Made by a program: the position numbers and the translations under genes. From Candidatus Thorarchaeota archaeon (GTDB taxonomy: Archaea; Asgardarchaeota; Thorarchaeia; Thorarchaeales; Thorarchaeaceae), in the NCBI GenBank assembly GCA_011364905.1, contig RDNZ01000007.1:1-64000 (forward strand): a stretch of 64,000 bases of DNA, in the 5' to 3' direction. This document shows, in pieces, positions 43,955 to 53,110 of this stretch. The notes under the pieces are model-generated. The model searched no databases, had not been told where the DNA came from, and saw nothing but the letters and a program-made list of their open reading frames with translations. The stretch's first letter is position 1. Every line of letters begins with the position of its first letter.

Positions 43955-45076
43955 CTACCATCGAAGACGCGCAGCCATTCCACCAAATGCCTTCAGTTGC
44001 TGTCCTGATTCTGTTTGGTTGGAAAACACTAACAAATTGCTGCCATAGTCTGCAACCATGTCGTAGAGTTCATCCATTTCATCTGCAATGTCCTCTAACA
44101 CCATTACTGTGTCCACACGGCCCTGACGTAGTGCCTCCAAGACTTCATTCTTGCCGTATGTCACTGTGTTCAAACCCTTCATCAGATCCTCCATAAATTG
44201 GTCCCATGTTTGACGTTCAACATAAATCTCGGTTTCACGGAGGATTCGGGAAGCCTCTTTCATCGCTTGGTAGAGACCAGTTTCATCGATGATGCTGACA
44301 GGAATGATGGTTTCGGCAATCTTCTCACGGATTCGATAGTCAAGGTCCCCTTTTTCTAAGAATTCTTGACAACGAATTGTGTTTCCTCCCAAGACTATTG
44401 CATCGACGCCGTCCAAATTGTCAAGTAGCAGATCTGCAAGAATGCGACCTACATGCTTGAAGAACTCCATCATTTTTTCCTCGCGAATTCGAAGGTATCG
44501 TTTTGCACTCTGGCCGCCAGCTCTGGTCTTGCCAATTATGTAAAAATCTTCATCGCGGACCAGTTCCATGTGCTTTCCTCTGAGGTATCCGATCGTTACC
44601 TTACCACCCTCAAGAAGAACAATGACGACCAAACTCTTAGGCTTCGTCATGTTTTCAAGTTCTTCTGTCACAAATTCCCGTCCACAGAGGTAGACAAATT
44701 GGGATATCGGACTGGGCGGAACGACGAGCTCTCGTATTACATTCCCAGTGCCTCCCTCTTCTTCTATACCAAAAAAGAAAACCAATCCGTTTTCGGGAAT
44801 GCCGGTCATTTTTGTAAGTTCGCTCAGTATTGCAGTTAGATTGTCAGCAACATTCTTTCTATTTGCTTTGCTCTTGATGTTATCAGCGCCTGCAAGTTCA
44901 GTCTTGACGAAGTTAATCACATCAGTAAGATTCTTTGAAGGAGGTATATAGAGTGTGGTGAAAGAACTATGGCGCCCCTTGTACGCTTTGAGCTGTTCAA
45001 CCTTGCGTTTGAGCCTATGTCTTTCTACGGACATTGTTTTCACCATCTCTATTATGCTATTCACTGATTTCATCAA
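43955..45076 (-). CDS. prf1: Peptide chain release factor aRF1, short form
   Basis: A 373-residue archaeal class I release factor. Domain 1 has NIKS (66-69) and YLCGREF (129-135, YxCxxxF) for stop-codon reading; domain 2 has AGGQ with GGQ at 187-189. Domain 3 ends in FGGMAARLRW. Archaeal aRF1 proteins are usually about 410-425 residues; the missing part is the domain-3 minidomain with its Cys-rich zinc region, expected near residue 325. The motifs needed for termination are intact. The 5' gap (45077-45215) has no other gene. Confidence 0.9.
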   Translation of the reverse strand: MMKSVNSIIEMVKTMSVERHRLKRKVEQLKAYKGRHSSFTTLYIPPSKNLTDVINFVKTELAGADNIKSKANRKNVADNLTAILSELTKMTGIPENGLVFFFGIEEEGGTGNVIRELVVPPSPISQFVYLCGREFVTEELENMTKPKSLVVIVLLEGGKVTIGYLRGKHMELVRDEDFYIIGKTRAGGQSAKRYLRIREEKMMEFFKHVGRILADLLLDNLDGVDAIVLGGNTIRCQEFLEKGDLDYRIREKIAETIIPVSIIDETGLYQAMKEASRILRETEIYVERQTWDQFMEDLMKGLNTVTYGKNEVLEALRQGRVDTVMVLEDIADEMDELYDMVADYGSNLLVFSNQTESGQQLKAFGGMAARLRW

Positions 45077-45215
45077 AAATCAGAGGCAGCCATTCCTGCC
45101 AGTTGGTTGACTCGATTGAGGATATTTTAACATTCCGTAGTAGCTGTGAACTTCCGCGACCCTAAAGCGATGGCGACACATTAAAAAGGTGAGCTCTTAG
45201 TCCAATTCTAGAAAG

Positions 45216-45341
45216 GTGAAGGACGGATGGATAACCGCCAATTTACAAATACCCCATGAGGGGTCATTCATTGTGCCAAGACAGAATATATGCGGTGCAC
45301 CATTCGCGATTGATTCGAAAGACCTTAGGAGTTTTGAGTAA
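45216..45341 (+). CDS. Possible 41-residue ORF just upstream of pheS
   Basis: A GTG-initiated frame of 41 codons ends 3 bases before the pheS ATG. AAAGG overlaps the start, so the ribosome site is unclear. It contains three Phe, not the run expected of a classical attenuator. It could be a leader peptide, a small protein or chance. Confidence 0.3.
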   Translation: MKDGWITANLQIPHEGSFIVPRQNICGAPFAIDSKDLRSFE

Positions 45342-45344
45342 CAA

Positions 45345-46853
45345 ATGAGCGAGCAGTTGACAAAAGGAGAAAAAACCATTCTTAGGGAACTAATGAATAT
45401 TGGTCAGCGTGTACCCACCTCGCAGCTAGCAAACAACCTCGGCCAAGCAGAAGAAAGAGTGATCTCAATTCTCAATTCACTGGCAAGTAGGAATCTTGTA
45501 GAGATTATCTCAAGAGAGATCGTGTCCTACAAAATAACTGAGGAGGGGCAGGAGTATGCCGAAACAGGCCTTCCCGAGGTGCGTCTCTTTAATGCTGTGA
45601 AGAGTTTAGGAGGAGTAGCCAGCTTTGATGATGCCTCTGCTCAATCTGGAATGGACCATAAAACAAAAGGTATCGCGATGAACTGGGCCAGGAAGAATCA
45701 CTGGCTCCAGATATTAAAAGAAGACGATGCTACAGTGCTTCGTTCTCTCGTAGATGCACCAGAATCTGATGTATCGGATGTGTTGGAACAAGTTGCATCA
45801 GGAAAAGGCACACTTTCCAAGTCAATGTCAGATGCTCTTAGACAGGCACTAGAGAGGAACCTAGTGTCGGAAGTTATAACCAAGAAATTCGAAACGGAGA
45901 TCATCGAATCTGAGGTTGCAGAGGTTGAGCAGCTACTCGCCGTGGATTCAGGAGGGATTGGAAATTTGACTCCAGAGATTCTAACCACTGGCGCTTGGAG
46001 AAACAAGTCATTTAGACCATATAATGTAGACATCGTACCAGCCTATGCAAACTACGGGAAGAAGCATCCTTACGCGGAATTCAATGATTGGCTTAGAGAG
46101 ATTATGATTGGACTGGGTTTCACAGAATGGTTTGGTCCCTATGTTGAAACCGAATTCTGGGGTCATGATACACTCTTTGTTCCCCAAGATCATGTTTCGC
46201 GTGAAGTCCAAGATCAATTCAGAGTTGCAGCTCCATTCGACCACGGGCACATTCGGGACAGGAAATATTACAAAGCTGTGAAAGCAGTACATGAGAATGG
46301 AGGAACCACTGGTTCTAAGGGCTGGGACTGGCCATATAGTGAAGAGGTGGCAACCAGACTTTGTCTGCGCCCTCATACAACCCCAGTATCAATGAGGTAT
46401 CTCTATGAACATCGTGAAAGCCCTCAGAAGATGTTCATCATAGACCGAAACTTCAGGTCAGAAACACTCAGTGCAACACATGGGCAGGAATTTGACCAGT
46501 GTGAGGGAATCATCATGGACAAAGGACTGACGTTGAGAGACCTCCTAGGATACCTCACTTCAATATGCAATGCTGTAGGCATTAAGAAGTTGAAATTCAA
46601 ACCTGGGCAGTTTCCTTTCACTGAGCCAAGTGTTGAAACTTTCGGAAAACATGAGAAGCTTGGATGGATTGAGCTTGGTGGTTCCGGGATTTTTCGACCA
46701 GAGGTCACCCTGCCGCTTGGAATAGAAGATACGGTCCTCGCATGGGGAATCGGTTCAGGGAGGCTCTACATGGCAGCTATGGGTATCAATGACATTAGAG
46801 ACCTCTTCTCAAGAGATTTGAATTGGCTTAGGAGGAGCCACTTCGTCAGGTAG
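45345..46853 (+). CDS. pheS: Phenylalanyl-tRNA synthetase alpha subunit
   Basis: A 502-residue archaeal/eukaryotic-type PheS. The N-terminal 80 residues form winged helices (tRNA binding), and the catalytic class II core follows (about 230-500), with the Arg-rich motif 2 region (RNFRSET) and GIGSGRLYM near motif 3. With PheT it forms the alpha2-beta2 enzyme that charges tRNA-Phe. pheT starts 9 bases downstream. Confidence 0.95.
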   Translation: MSEQLTKGEKTILRELMNIGQRVPTSQLANNLGQAEERVISILNSLASRNLVEIISREIVSYKITEEGQEYAETGLPEVRLFNAVKSLGGVASFDDASAQSGMDHKTKGIAMNWARKNHWLQILKEDDATVLRSLVDAPESDVSDVLEQVASGKGTLSKSMSDALRQALERNLVSEVITKKFETEIIESEVAEVEQLLAVDSGGIGNLTPEILTTGAWRNKSFRPYNVDIVPAYANYGKKHPYAEFNDWLREIMIGLGFTEWFGPYVETEFWGHDTLFVPQDHVSREVQDQFRVAAPFDHGHIRDRKYYKAVKAVHENGGTTGSKGWDWPYSEEVATRLCLRPHTTPVSMRYLYEHRESPQKMFIIDRNFRSETLSATHGQEFDQCEGIIMDKGLTLRDLLGYLTSICNAVGIKKLKFKPGQFPFTEPSVETFGKHEKLGWIELGGSGIFRPEVTLPLGIEDTVLAWGIGSGRLYMAAMGINDIRDLFSRDLNWLRRSHFVR

Positions 46854-46862
46854 GTGATAACG

Positions 46863-48533
46863 ATGATTGTAGAATGTAGGATAGACGATCTCCTATCATT
46901 GATCGGCAAGAAACTAACCCATCGACAACTGGAAGACACACTCTTTCTAATCAAGGCGGAGATAGAGAAGCTTGAGGGGAACATTGTGGAGATAGAAGTG
47001 AATCCAGACCGCCAAGATATGCTCTCGACTGAAGGCATTGCAAGGGCGGTTAGGTCATTCCTAAGAATAGACTCTGGTCTCTGGAAGTATCCAGTCCGAA
47101 AATCCGGAAAGCAAGTCATCGTCAAGCCAGGTCTCAGCAAAATAAGACCATTCATTTGCTGCTCAATCATTAAGGGAGTTCCTTCAGATGATGAACTAAT
47201 CAAGGAGTATATGCATCTGCAAGATGCTCTGACTTCCACACATGGAAGAAACAGAAACAAAGCTAGTATTGGTCTCTATGTCTATGATGACATTCAGTTC
47301 CCAGTAATCTATAAGCCACAAAAACCGGAGAAGATAAAATTCATACCTCTTGGCTATGAGAAGGAGATGGATGGTCCAACAATCCTAGCTGTTCACGAAA
47401 AAGGAGTTGAGTTTGGACCAATATTGCAGAATCACAGTAAGTGGCCTCTACTAATTGACTCCAAAAACCAGGTGCTAAGTCTACCACCTATTATCAATAG
47501 TAATAACTTAGGCAGAATGACCACTGAAACAAAGAATCTTTTCATCGAAGTCACCGGGACTCATTTACCGACTGTTGACCAAGCATTGAACATCATCACT
47601 GCGTCTCTTGCAGAAAGAGGAGGAAAGATCGAGTCGGTCAATGTTGTGTACCCTGACGGTTCAACTGAAGAGACCCCTAACTTCAAGCCTGAAGGAATGA
47701 AACTAGATATCAGAGAGATCAATCGCATGATTGGGCTTGATTTGACAGGAACTGAGATTATCCAAGCTTTAGAGAGGATGGGTTACGGAACAAAAATGCT
47801 GAGGTCCAAACAAGTCCAAATCCTAATTCCACAAGTACGAATGGACATTCTTCATCCAGTGGATATTATCGAGGATGTTGCTATCGGATATGGATTCGAT
47901 AACTTGAAACCAGCAATGCCTCAAACAATGACGGCGGGCAAGACAAATCCGGTGACTCGGGTTAAAAACAAGCTAAGAGATCTAATGGTGGGAATGGAGT
48001 ATAATGAAGTCATGAACTACATTATGACATCTCCGGAACTCTTGAATGACAAAATGCTTCGGAACCGACTCATGATTACCACAGGAAATCCGAAAAGTCT
48101 GAGCTACTCTGTTCTTCGGAATTCGCTCCTGCCAATTCTTCTTGATTTCACATCACAGAATCAACATGCTGACTATCCACAGAAAGTTTTCGAGGTGGGA
48201 GACATTGTGATTCCTGATGAGACCAAGGAAACATGCGTGGACCAAGTCCCATCAGTGTGTGGCTTAGAGAGTGATGTTAAGGTGAATATTACTAAACTCA
48301 TGTCCGAGATAGGATTCCTATTGCGGAATTTGGGATTGGGCGAGCGTTTCAAATTCGAATCAGAGAAGAATACAGATTTCATTGAAGGTAGGTCTGGATG
48401 TATCAAAATCGATGGAAAGACATGGGGCATCTTTGGAGAGATTTCTCCCGTGATACTTTCAAACTTTGGTATCGGATATCCTATTGTTGCATTTGAGATA
48501 TTCTTCCCGAGAGAGATTGATTGGCTCATGTAA
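46863..48533 (+). CDS. pheT: Phenylalanyl-tRNA synthetase beta subunit
   Basis: A 556-residue archaeal-type beta subunit, shorter than bacterial PheT because it lacks the N-terminal tRNA-binding and C-terminal anticodon domains. The B3/4 editing region (about 90-260) and the catalytic-like core (about 330-555) are recognisable, with INSNNLGRMT and the VDIIEDVAIGYG segment. ATG 46863 has AGGTGA 5 bases upstream; GTG 46854 directly follows the pheS stop. Confidence 0.93.
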   Translation: MIVECRIDDLLSLIGKKLTHRQLEDTLFLIKAEIEKLEGNIVEIEVNPDRQDMLSTEGIARAVRSFLRIDSGLWKYPVRKSGKQVIVKPGLSKIRPFICCSIIKGVPSDDELIKEYMHLQDALTSTHGRNRNKASIGLYVYDDIQFPVIYKPQKPEKIKFIPLGYEKEMDGPTILAVHEKGVEFGPILQNHSKWPLLIDSKNQVLSLPPIINSNNLGRMTTETKNLFIEVTGTHLPTVDQALNIITASLAERGGKIESVNVVYPDGSTEETPNFKPEGMKLDIREINRMIGLDLTGTEIIQALERMGYGTKMLRSKQVQILIPQVRMDILHPVDIIEDVAIGYGFDNLKPAMPQTMTAGKTNPVTRVKNKLRDLMVGMEYNEVMNYIMTSPELLNDKMLRNRLMITTGNPKSLSYSVLRNSLLPILLDFTSQNQHADYPQKVFEVGDIVIPDETKETCVDQVPSVCGLESDVKVNITKLMSEIGFLLRNLGLGERFKFESEKNTDFIEGRSGCIKIDGKTWGIFGEISPVILSNFGIGYPIVAFEIFFPREIDWLM

Positions 48534-48636
48534 AATAACATACTGAAGGTTTGAGAATCTCCGAAGAAAAGATATAAGACAAAACCTGTGAACTGTCAGA
48601 GTAAGTCCGGTAAGTGATAACCCAAGGTGCTCCTGT

Positions 48637-49233
48637 ATGGCTCAGAGCAATGACACCACAGCTGCTGCATCCGACGACGGATTTGAAGGATACAAGTTTA
48701 GAATAGTTTTGTTAGGAGAGGCAGCCGTAGGCAAAACATCGCTCGTGAGGAGATACACTGAGAATGTCTTTGATGAGGAGTATAAGCAGACCATCGGAAC
48801 AACATTCGCAACAAAAGATATCGATGTGACCGATGGTGAGGGCAACGTTCGGACAGTTCGTTTGAATATATGGGACATGGGCGGACAATCAACCTATAGA
48901 GAACTCCGCAGGCAGTTCATGAAAGGAGCCTCTGGGGCGGTAATCGTCTACGATGTAACCCGTCCGGAAACTTTCATGGCAATGAACAATTGGTTTGAGT
49001 CATTCAAAGAGGTGTGCCCAGATTCGCCGGTTATCATTAGCGCAAACAAAGTGGATCTATCAGAGAACAGGATGGTCCCTCAAGAACCCGGAATGATGCT
49101 GCGTGATTGGTTTCAGGCAGAGTATTTTGAGACTTCGGCGAAGACTGGCGACAAGGTAAACAATGTATTTACACGAGTTGCAGAGGTTGTTCTGGAGAAG
49201 GCACTATCTGAGAGCAAGAGTCCTTTGATGTGA
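48637..49233 (+). CDS. Ras/Rab-like small GTPase 1
   Basis: A 198-residue Rab/Ras-type GTPase. G1 is GEAAVGKT (27-34), G2 Thr lies in TIGTTF (52-57), G3 is DMGGQ (80-84, with catalytic Gln84), G4 is NKVD (137-140) and G5 is TSAK (166-169). A 20-residue flexible Ser/Ala/Asp-rich N-terminus precedes the fold. No C-terminal Cys prenylation motif is present, so it is not lipidated in the eukaryotic way. It is followed by a CBS protein (16 bases). Confidence 0.92.
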   Translation: MAQSNDTTAAASDDGFEGYKFRIVLLGEAAVGKTSLVRRYTENVFDEEYKQTIGTTFATKDIDVTDGEGNVRTVRLNIWDMGGQSTYRELRRQFMKGASGAVIVYDVTRPETFMAMNNWFESFKEVCPDSPVIISANKVDLSENRMVPQEPGMMLRDWFQAEYFETSAKTGDKVNNVFTRVAEVVLEKALSESKSPLM

Positions 49234-49248
49234 CCCTTTCCGGGTGAG

Positions 49249-49671
49249 GTGAAGGTGAACGTGATAGTAAGGGACTTCATGACATCATTTATTGTCACAG
49301 CTGATGCAGATACTCTTGTAGTCGATGCCGCGAAATTGATGGCAGCAGAGGATGTTGGCAGCCTGCTCGTTACAAAAGCAGATGTTCTTGCTGGGATGAT
49401 TACAAGACGCGAAGTAATTGGTGCTCAGCTTCTATCGGATAAAGCCTATCATTCTCTGTGCGTAAAAGACATAATGACAACTCCTGTTGTAACAATTGGA
49501 CCTGAAGCTGATCTTGGTCAAACCATCGCGTTGATGAATCAGACAGGAGTACGTCATGTGCCAGTCATTGAAGGAAACGACATAATCGGACTTGTTGCGT
49601 CAACAGACATAATCAGAGTACTGGCAACAATGAAGCTAATCGCTGATGGTGCGCCGGCAATCGAAGATTAA
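49249..49671 (+). CDS. CBS-domain pair protein
   Basis: A 140-residue protein made of two CBS motifs (about 8-65 and 75-135), each with the TPVV/DADTLVVDAAKLM strand-helix pattern. CBS pairs sense adenosine nucleotides or SAM. Placed directly after a small GTPase gene on the same strand, it could link energy state to GTPase activity. It converges on the coiled-coil gene with a 4-base stop overlap. Confidence 0.88.
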   Translation: MKVNVIVRDFMTSFIVTADADTLVVDAAKLMAAEDVGSLLVTKADVLAGMITRREVIGAQLLSDKAYHSLCVKDIMTTPVVTIGPEADLGQTIALMNQTGVRHVPVIEGNDIIGLVASTDIIRVLATMKLIADGAPAIED

Positions 49672-50366
49672 CCTATTTTGTATTTTGAAGCTTCAGCTCT
49701 GATCTCTTTTTTCAGTTGGATTATATCACGCGCTTGCATCTCTTTGCGTTTCTGATAACCTCCAACGATTCCAGCCCACCTATCGATATGAACCATAATG
49801 GGATCGCTTGGAACAATTTTCATTATAGCAGCTTTTGATTCTGCCAAAGCATCTAGGACATCTCCAGCTACACAACCCATCTTTAGGGATTTAATTATGG
49901 AGTCGAGATGTCCTGCAATTTGCAGTGATCGGTCAGCTGAAAGCGAGGAGGGAGCAGCTGAAGGCGCCGGAGTTGGTTCAGGTCTGGATGCAGGAGCAGG
50001 TTCCGGTGCCGGAGCGGATCTTGCAGGTGTGGGGGCTACCTGTACTGGCACGGGTTCGGGAACCGGCATATTCTGAATGATCTGTAGCATCTCATTTCGT
50101 AGGTTCTCGATGGACTGCTGAATGAAGACGCGGATTGCCCCGACCTCCTGCACGACCATGTTTGCCAAGTCTTCCTGATTATCAGGAGCTGGAGCGGCTT
50201 GAGCTTGATTACCCAGAGCAGCAATAATCTCGTCCTTAGCAGTTCGTACCTCAGATTTGATCTCGGTGACTGTTCCTAGAATGGTGATCATTCGTTTGAG
50301 AGTTTCACCAAGTTGGTTGATGCTTTCTTCAATCTTCATCAAACGGCTAAGGAATTGCTCTGCCAT
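49668..50366 (-). CDS. Coiled-coil protein with Pro/Ala linker
   Basis: A 232-residue protein. An N-terminal helical region (about 1-110) with heptad-like spacing is followed by a disordered Pro/Ala/Val linker (about 105-145, many PAPEP repeats) and a C-terminal helical domain (about 145-232). ATG 50366 follows GGTGA by 6 bases; the longer frame to 50414 lacks a site. I do not recognise it. It lies between two small GTPase genes, divergent from one, and could be a scaffold or effector for them. Confidence 0.6.
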   Translation of the reverse strand: MAEQFLSRLMKIEESINQLGETLKRMITILGTVTEIKSEVRTAKDEIIAALGNQAQAAPAPDNQEDLANMVVQEVGAIRVFIQQSIENLRNEMLQIIQNMPVPEPVPVQVAPTPARSAPAPEPAPASRPEPTPAPSAAPSSLSADRSLQIAGHLDSIIKSLKMGCVAGDVLDALAESKAAIMKIVPSDPIMVHIDRWAGIVGGYQKRKEMQARDIIQLKKEIRAEASKYKIG

Positions 50367-50552
50367 AGTATTCACCAACAGTCGACATTTCATCCGAATA
50401 TGGAAAATGCCCACTATAATCCTTGCTATGACGAACCCAGAATGAGATTGTGAGTACTATGAAATTTTGGATATTACGAGGATATACTCAGAACTATTAT
50501 TAACCAAAAAGCCGGCAAAGATACTTGGCAGTGAAATCTAGGACGTAGTACC

Positions 50553-51152
50553 ATGTCGATGGATGATGCTAGTCACATGTTTAAGCTGGTTGCGCTGGGA
50601 AATGGCGCTGTTGGCAAGACTAGCTGTATTAAGAGGTACACGGAAGATAGTTTCAGCGAGCGGTACATTGCAACAATTGGCACCACATTCGCCCTGAAGA
50701 CTGTGAATACTGTTTTGCCAAGTGGAAGTACTGTAACTGCACGAGTTGTTCTTTGGGATCTTGCAGGGCAGCCCACATACAACGAACTGCGACGCAGGTA
50801 CATGGCTGGCGCATCAATGGCAATCATTGTATATGATGTAACACGGCCTCAAACGTTCTTGGATATAGGTGAATGGTTCACCAAGTTTATCACTGTGTGT
50901 CCCAATGCTGTGGTCGCGGTCGTAGCCAATAAGATAGATCGTGAGGACAGACTTGTTCCTCCAGAAGCAGGCAAGATGGTCACCCAGTGGTTGGATGTAG
51001 TACATTACGAAACTTCAGCCAAGACCGGAGAGAATGTCAACATTCTCTTCACAGAATTGGTGCAGAAAGCAATTGCCAAACAAGCAGAAACTGGTCCACT
51101 TGATTCAACATCAGGGGATCAACCACCAAAACCATTCAAGCTAGGAGTCTGA
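50553..51152 (+). CDS. Ras/Rab-like small GTPase 2
   Basis: A 199-residue GTPase paralogous to the one at 48637. Motifs: G1 GNGAVGKT (16-23), TIGTTF (41-46), G3 DLAGQ (69-73), G4 NKID (126-129), G5 TSAK (154-157). All residues for GTP hydrolysis are kept. The C-terminal 25 residues are flexible and lack prenylation Cys. It is upstream of a membrane protein gene on the same strand (24 bases). Confidence 0.92.
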   Translation: MSMDDASHMFKLVALGNGAVGKTSCIKRYTEDSFSERYIATIGTTFALKTVNTVLPSGSTVTARVVLWDLAGQPTYNELRRRYMAGASMAIIVYDVTRPQTFLDIGEWFTKFITVCPNAVVAVVANKIDREDRLVPPEAGKMVTQWLDVVHYETSAKTGENVNILFTELVQKAIAKQAETGPLDSTSGDQPPKPFKLGV

Positions 51153-51175
51153 GAGGGACACTAGGAAGGATATGA

Positions 51176-51712
51176 ATGGTTTCGACAACCAAATATTTAG
51201 AAGGATTAATTGGGCATCTTTTTCTCTTCTTAGTTAACTTCTCCGTCCTAGTAGGGATTATTGAGAGTCTTCAGCTTTTTACTCCGTCACTACCAATCCT
51301 CAATGCTCTGGTCCTGGGATACATGCTTGCTCACACATTCGTACTCCTCACTGTGCAACAAGGCATTCAAATTCTGGAGCTTATTAGAATGCATCTACCC
51401 ACCGTGTTAATTCTTTACTACTTTAGAATCAGTGATCAGGAAACTATTCAGGTTCCGCTGTTTGACCCCACAAAAAGTCGATTGGCAGTTCTAATTGTTC
51501 TCCTTGTGATAACAGGCGGACCAATACTCTACCCAATTTTCGCAATCTACGGATTTCTTCTCGTTTGGGGACACCTCACAATCATTGCACTAGATCCAGC
51601 AAGAATTGTTCAATACTTTGGTATATTCCTCAACTATGCACCTCCTTTGTTACTCATTGTAGCAGGAGCCATAGTCATCTCAATTGTGATGATTGAAAGA
51701 AGACATGTCTGA
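51176..51712 (+). CDS. Multi-pass membrane protein of unknown function
   Basis: A 178-residue protein with about five predicted membrane helices (about 10-30, 38-60, 65-80, 101-130, 140-173). No enzyme motif seen. A GGAAGGA site precedes ATG 51176. Co-direction with GTPase 2 suggests it may tether the GTPase, which lacks a lipid anchor; this is inference. It converges on purA with 10 bases between stops. Confidence 0.6.
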   Translation: MVSTTKYLEGLIGHLFLFLVNFSVLVGIIESLQLFTPSLPILNALVLGYMLAHTFVLLTVQQGIQILELIRMHLPTVLILYYFRISDQETIQVPLFDPTKSRLAVLIVLLVITGGPILYPIFAIYGFLLVWGHLTIIALDPARIVQYFGIFLNYAPPLLLIVAGAIVISIVMIERRHV

Positions 51713-51721
51713 GGCGCTGAT

Positions 51722-53005
51722 TCAAGAAACAATGATTGTATCTGCCCTATCCGGGCCGATTGAAACCAGTTTCACCTGTGTGTTCGTTAATTTTTCAATA
51801 AACGCAAGGTATCTTTTCAGTTGGACCGGCAAATCGTGCAACGACTCTAATTCTGATAGAGATAGGTCATCAAGTGTCCACCCTTCTAACTCTTCATAGA
51901 TAGGAACTACGTTTGACAGAGTGGTAGCATCGGCAGGGAAATTCGTGGTTTCTTCGCCGTCTACATCGTAGGCGACACAGACTTTCAAGGGATTGATTCC
52001 CGTCAGAGCATCAGCTTTTGTAACTGCCAGAAACTTGCCACCATTGAGCCTGACCGCATACCGCAACGCAACAATATCCAACCACCCGCATCTTCGAGGC
52101 CGACCTGTTACTGTGCCATACTCTCTGCCTTTATCGCGAATTCTTAGACCAACGCTTCCTTCAACCTCTGTTGGAAAAGGGCCGGTTCCGACTCTAGTCA
52201 GATACGCCTTGCAGATACCTAACACAGACTCGAGTTTCGAGAATGGAACTCCAGTTCCGATTGATGCAGCGGCAGAAATACAATTAGAACTTGTGACAAA
52301 AGGATAGGTCCCATGGTCAATATCAAGTAGAGTACCTTGAGCTCCTTCAAATAGGACACGTTTTCCTGCACTCATCTCCTTCTCCAAGAAGACGCCACTG
52401 TCTCCAACATAGGGCAAAAGGCTCTTGACAGCAGAGGTAAAAGACTCCAATGAAGGACCATTTTGTGTATCCACATCTGCATGATGAACTGCCTCAATAA
52501 TAGACCTCGATGAAGCTTCAAGAGATGACCATTGATCACCTGAATGGTTTCTGAAATCGCAAAATCGAACACCGACACGAGACACCTTGTCAGAGTATGT
52601 AGGACCAATTCCTCTCCTCGTGGTACCGATCATCTTTCCTCCTTTAGATAACTCATTAAGGCCATCAATCTGAATGTGATACGGTGTGATGAGATGCGCT
52701 CGGTCACTGATTAGCAGGTTAACCTCGATTCCGGCCTTCCTCAAGGCGTTAATCTCATCTAAGAGAATGATGGGATCAACCACAACACCATTTCCAATCA
52801 CTACACTTTTTTTGCGTATAGCGCCAGTGGGCATAATTCTAAACTTGTGTACCTTCTCGCCTATTTTCACAGTATGCCCTGCGTTACTGCCACCTTGAAA
52901 TCTAACTACAATGTCAAAGTCCTCTGAAAGTACATCGACTATCTTGCCTTTGCCTTCGTCGCCCCACTGCAGTCCGACGACGACCAAGCTTTGAGAGGAG
53001 TTCAT
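51722..53005 (-). CDS. purA: Adenylosuccinate synthetase
   Basis: A 427-residue GTP-dependent enzyme that joins IMP and aspartate on the route to AMP. The P-loop-like GDEGKGK (about 15-21) and GGSNAGHT with the catalytic His (about 38-45) are intact, as are the GTRRGIGP and CGWLD segments. Length and motifs are standard. It is divergent from geranylgeranyl reductase; the start regions face each other over about 105 bases. Confidence 0.96.
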   Translation of the reverse strand: MNSSQSLVVVGLQWGDEGKGKIVDVLSEDFDIVVRFQGGSNAGHTVKIGEKVHKFRIMPTGAIRKKSVVIGNGVVVDPIILLDEINALRKAGIEVNLLISDRAHLITPYHIQIDGLNELSKGGKMIGTTRRGIGPTYSDKVSRVGVRFCDFRNHSGDQWSSLEASSRSIIEAVHHADVDTQNGPSLESFTSAVKSLLPYVGDSGVFLEKEMSAGKRVLFEGAQGTLLDIDHGTYPFVTSSNCISAAASIGTGVPFSKLESVLGICKAYLTRVGTGPFPTEVEGSVGLRIRDKGREYGTVTGRPRRCGWLDIVALRYAVRLNGGKFLAVTKADALTGINPLKVCVAYDVDGEETTNFPADATTLSNVVPIYEELEGWTLDDLSLSELESLHDLPVQLKRYLAFIEKLTNTQVKLVSIGPDRADTIIVS

Positions 53006-53110
53006 AGAGTGAGACCTTCGTTCGTTGTAGATAATAGTTATGCCTTGTTTCAGACTTTTGTGTTATGCAGGTATTTAAATTCCAGAGCTAGTTTATGGAG
53101 TCGAGAGACT

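Noticed and set aside
46766-47260. 164-codon minus-strand frame opposite pheS/pheT
   Set aside because: Antisense to two clear synthetase genes, with Ser/Arg-rich shadow composition.
52991-53110. 40-residue N-terminal extension of geranylgeranyl reductase
   Set aside because: It overlaps purA and the likely promoter; the FAD motif normally lies within about 10 residues of the start.
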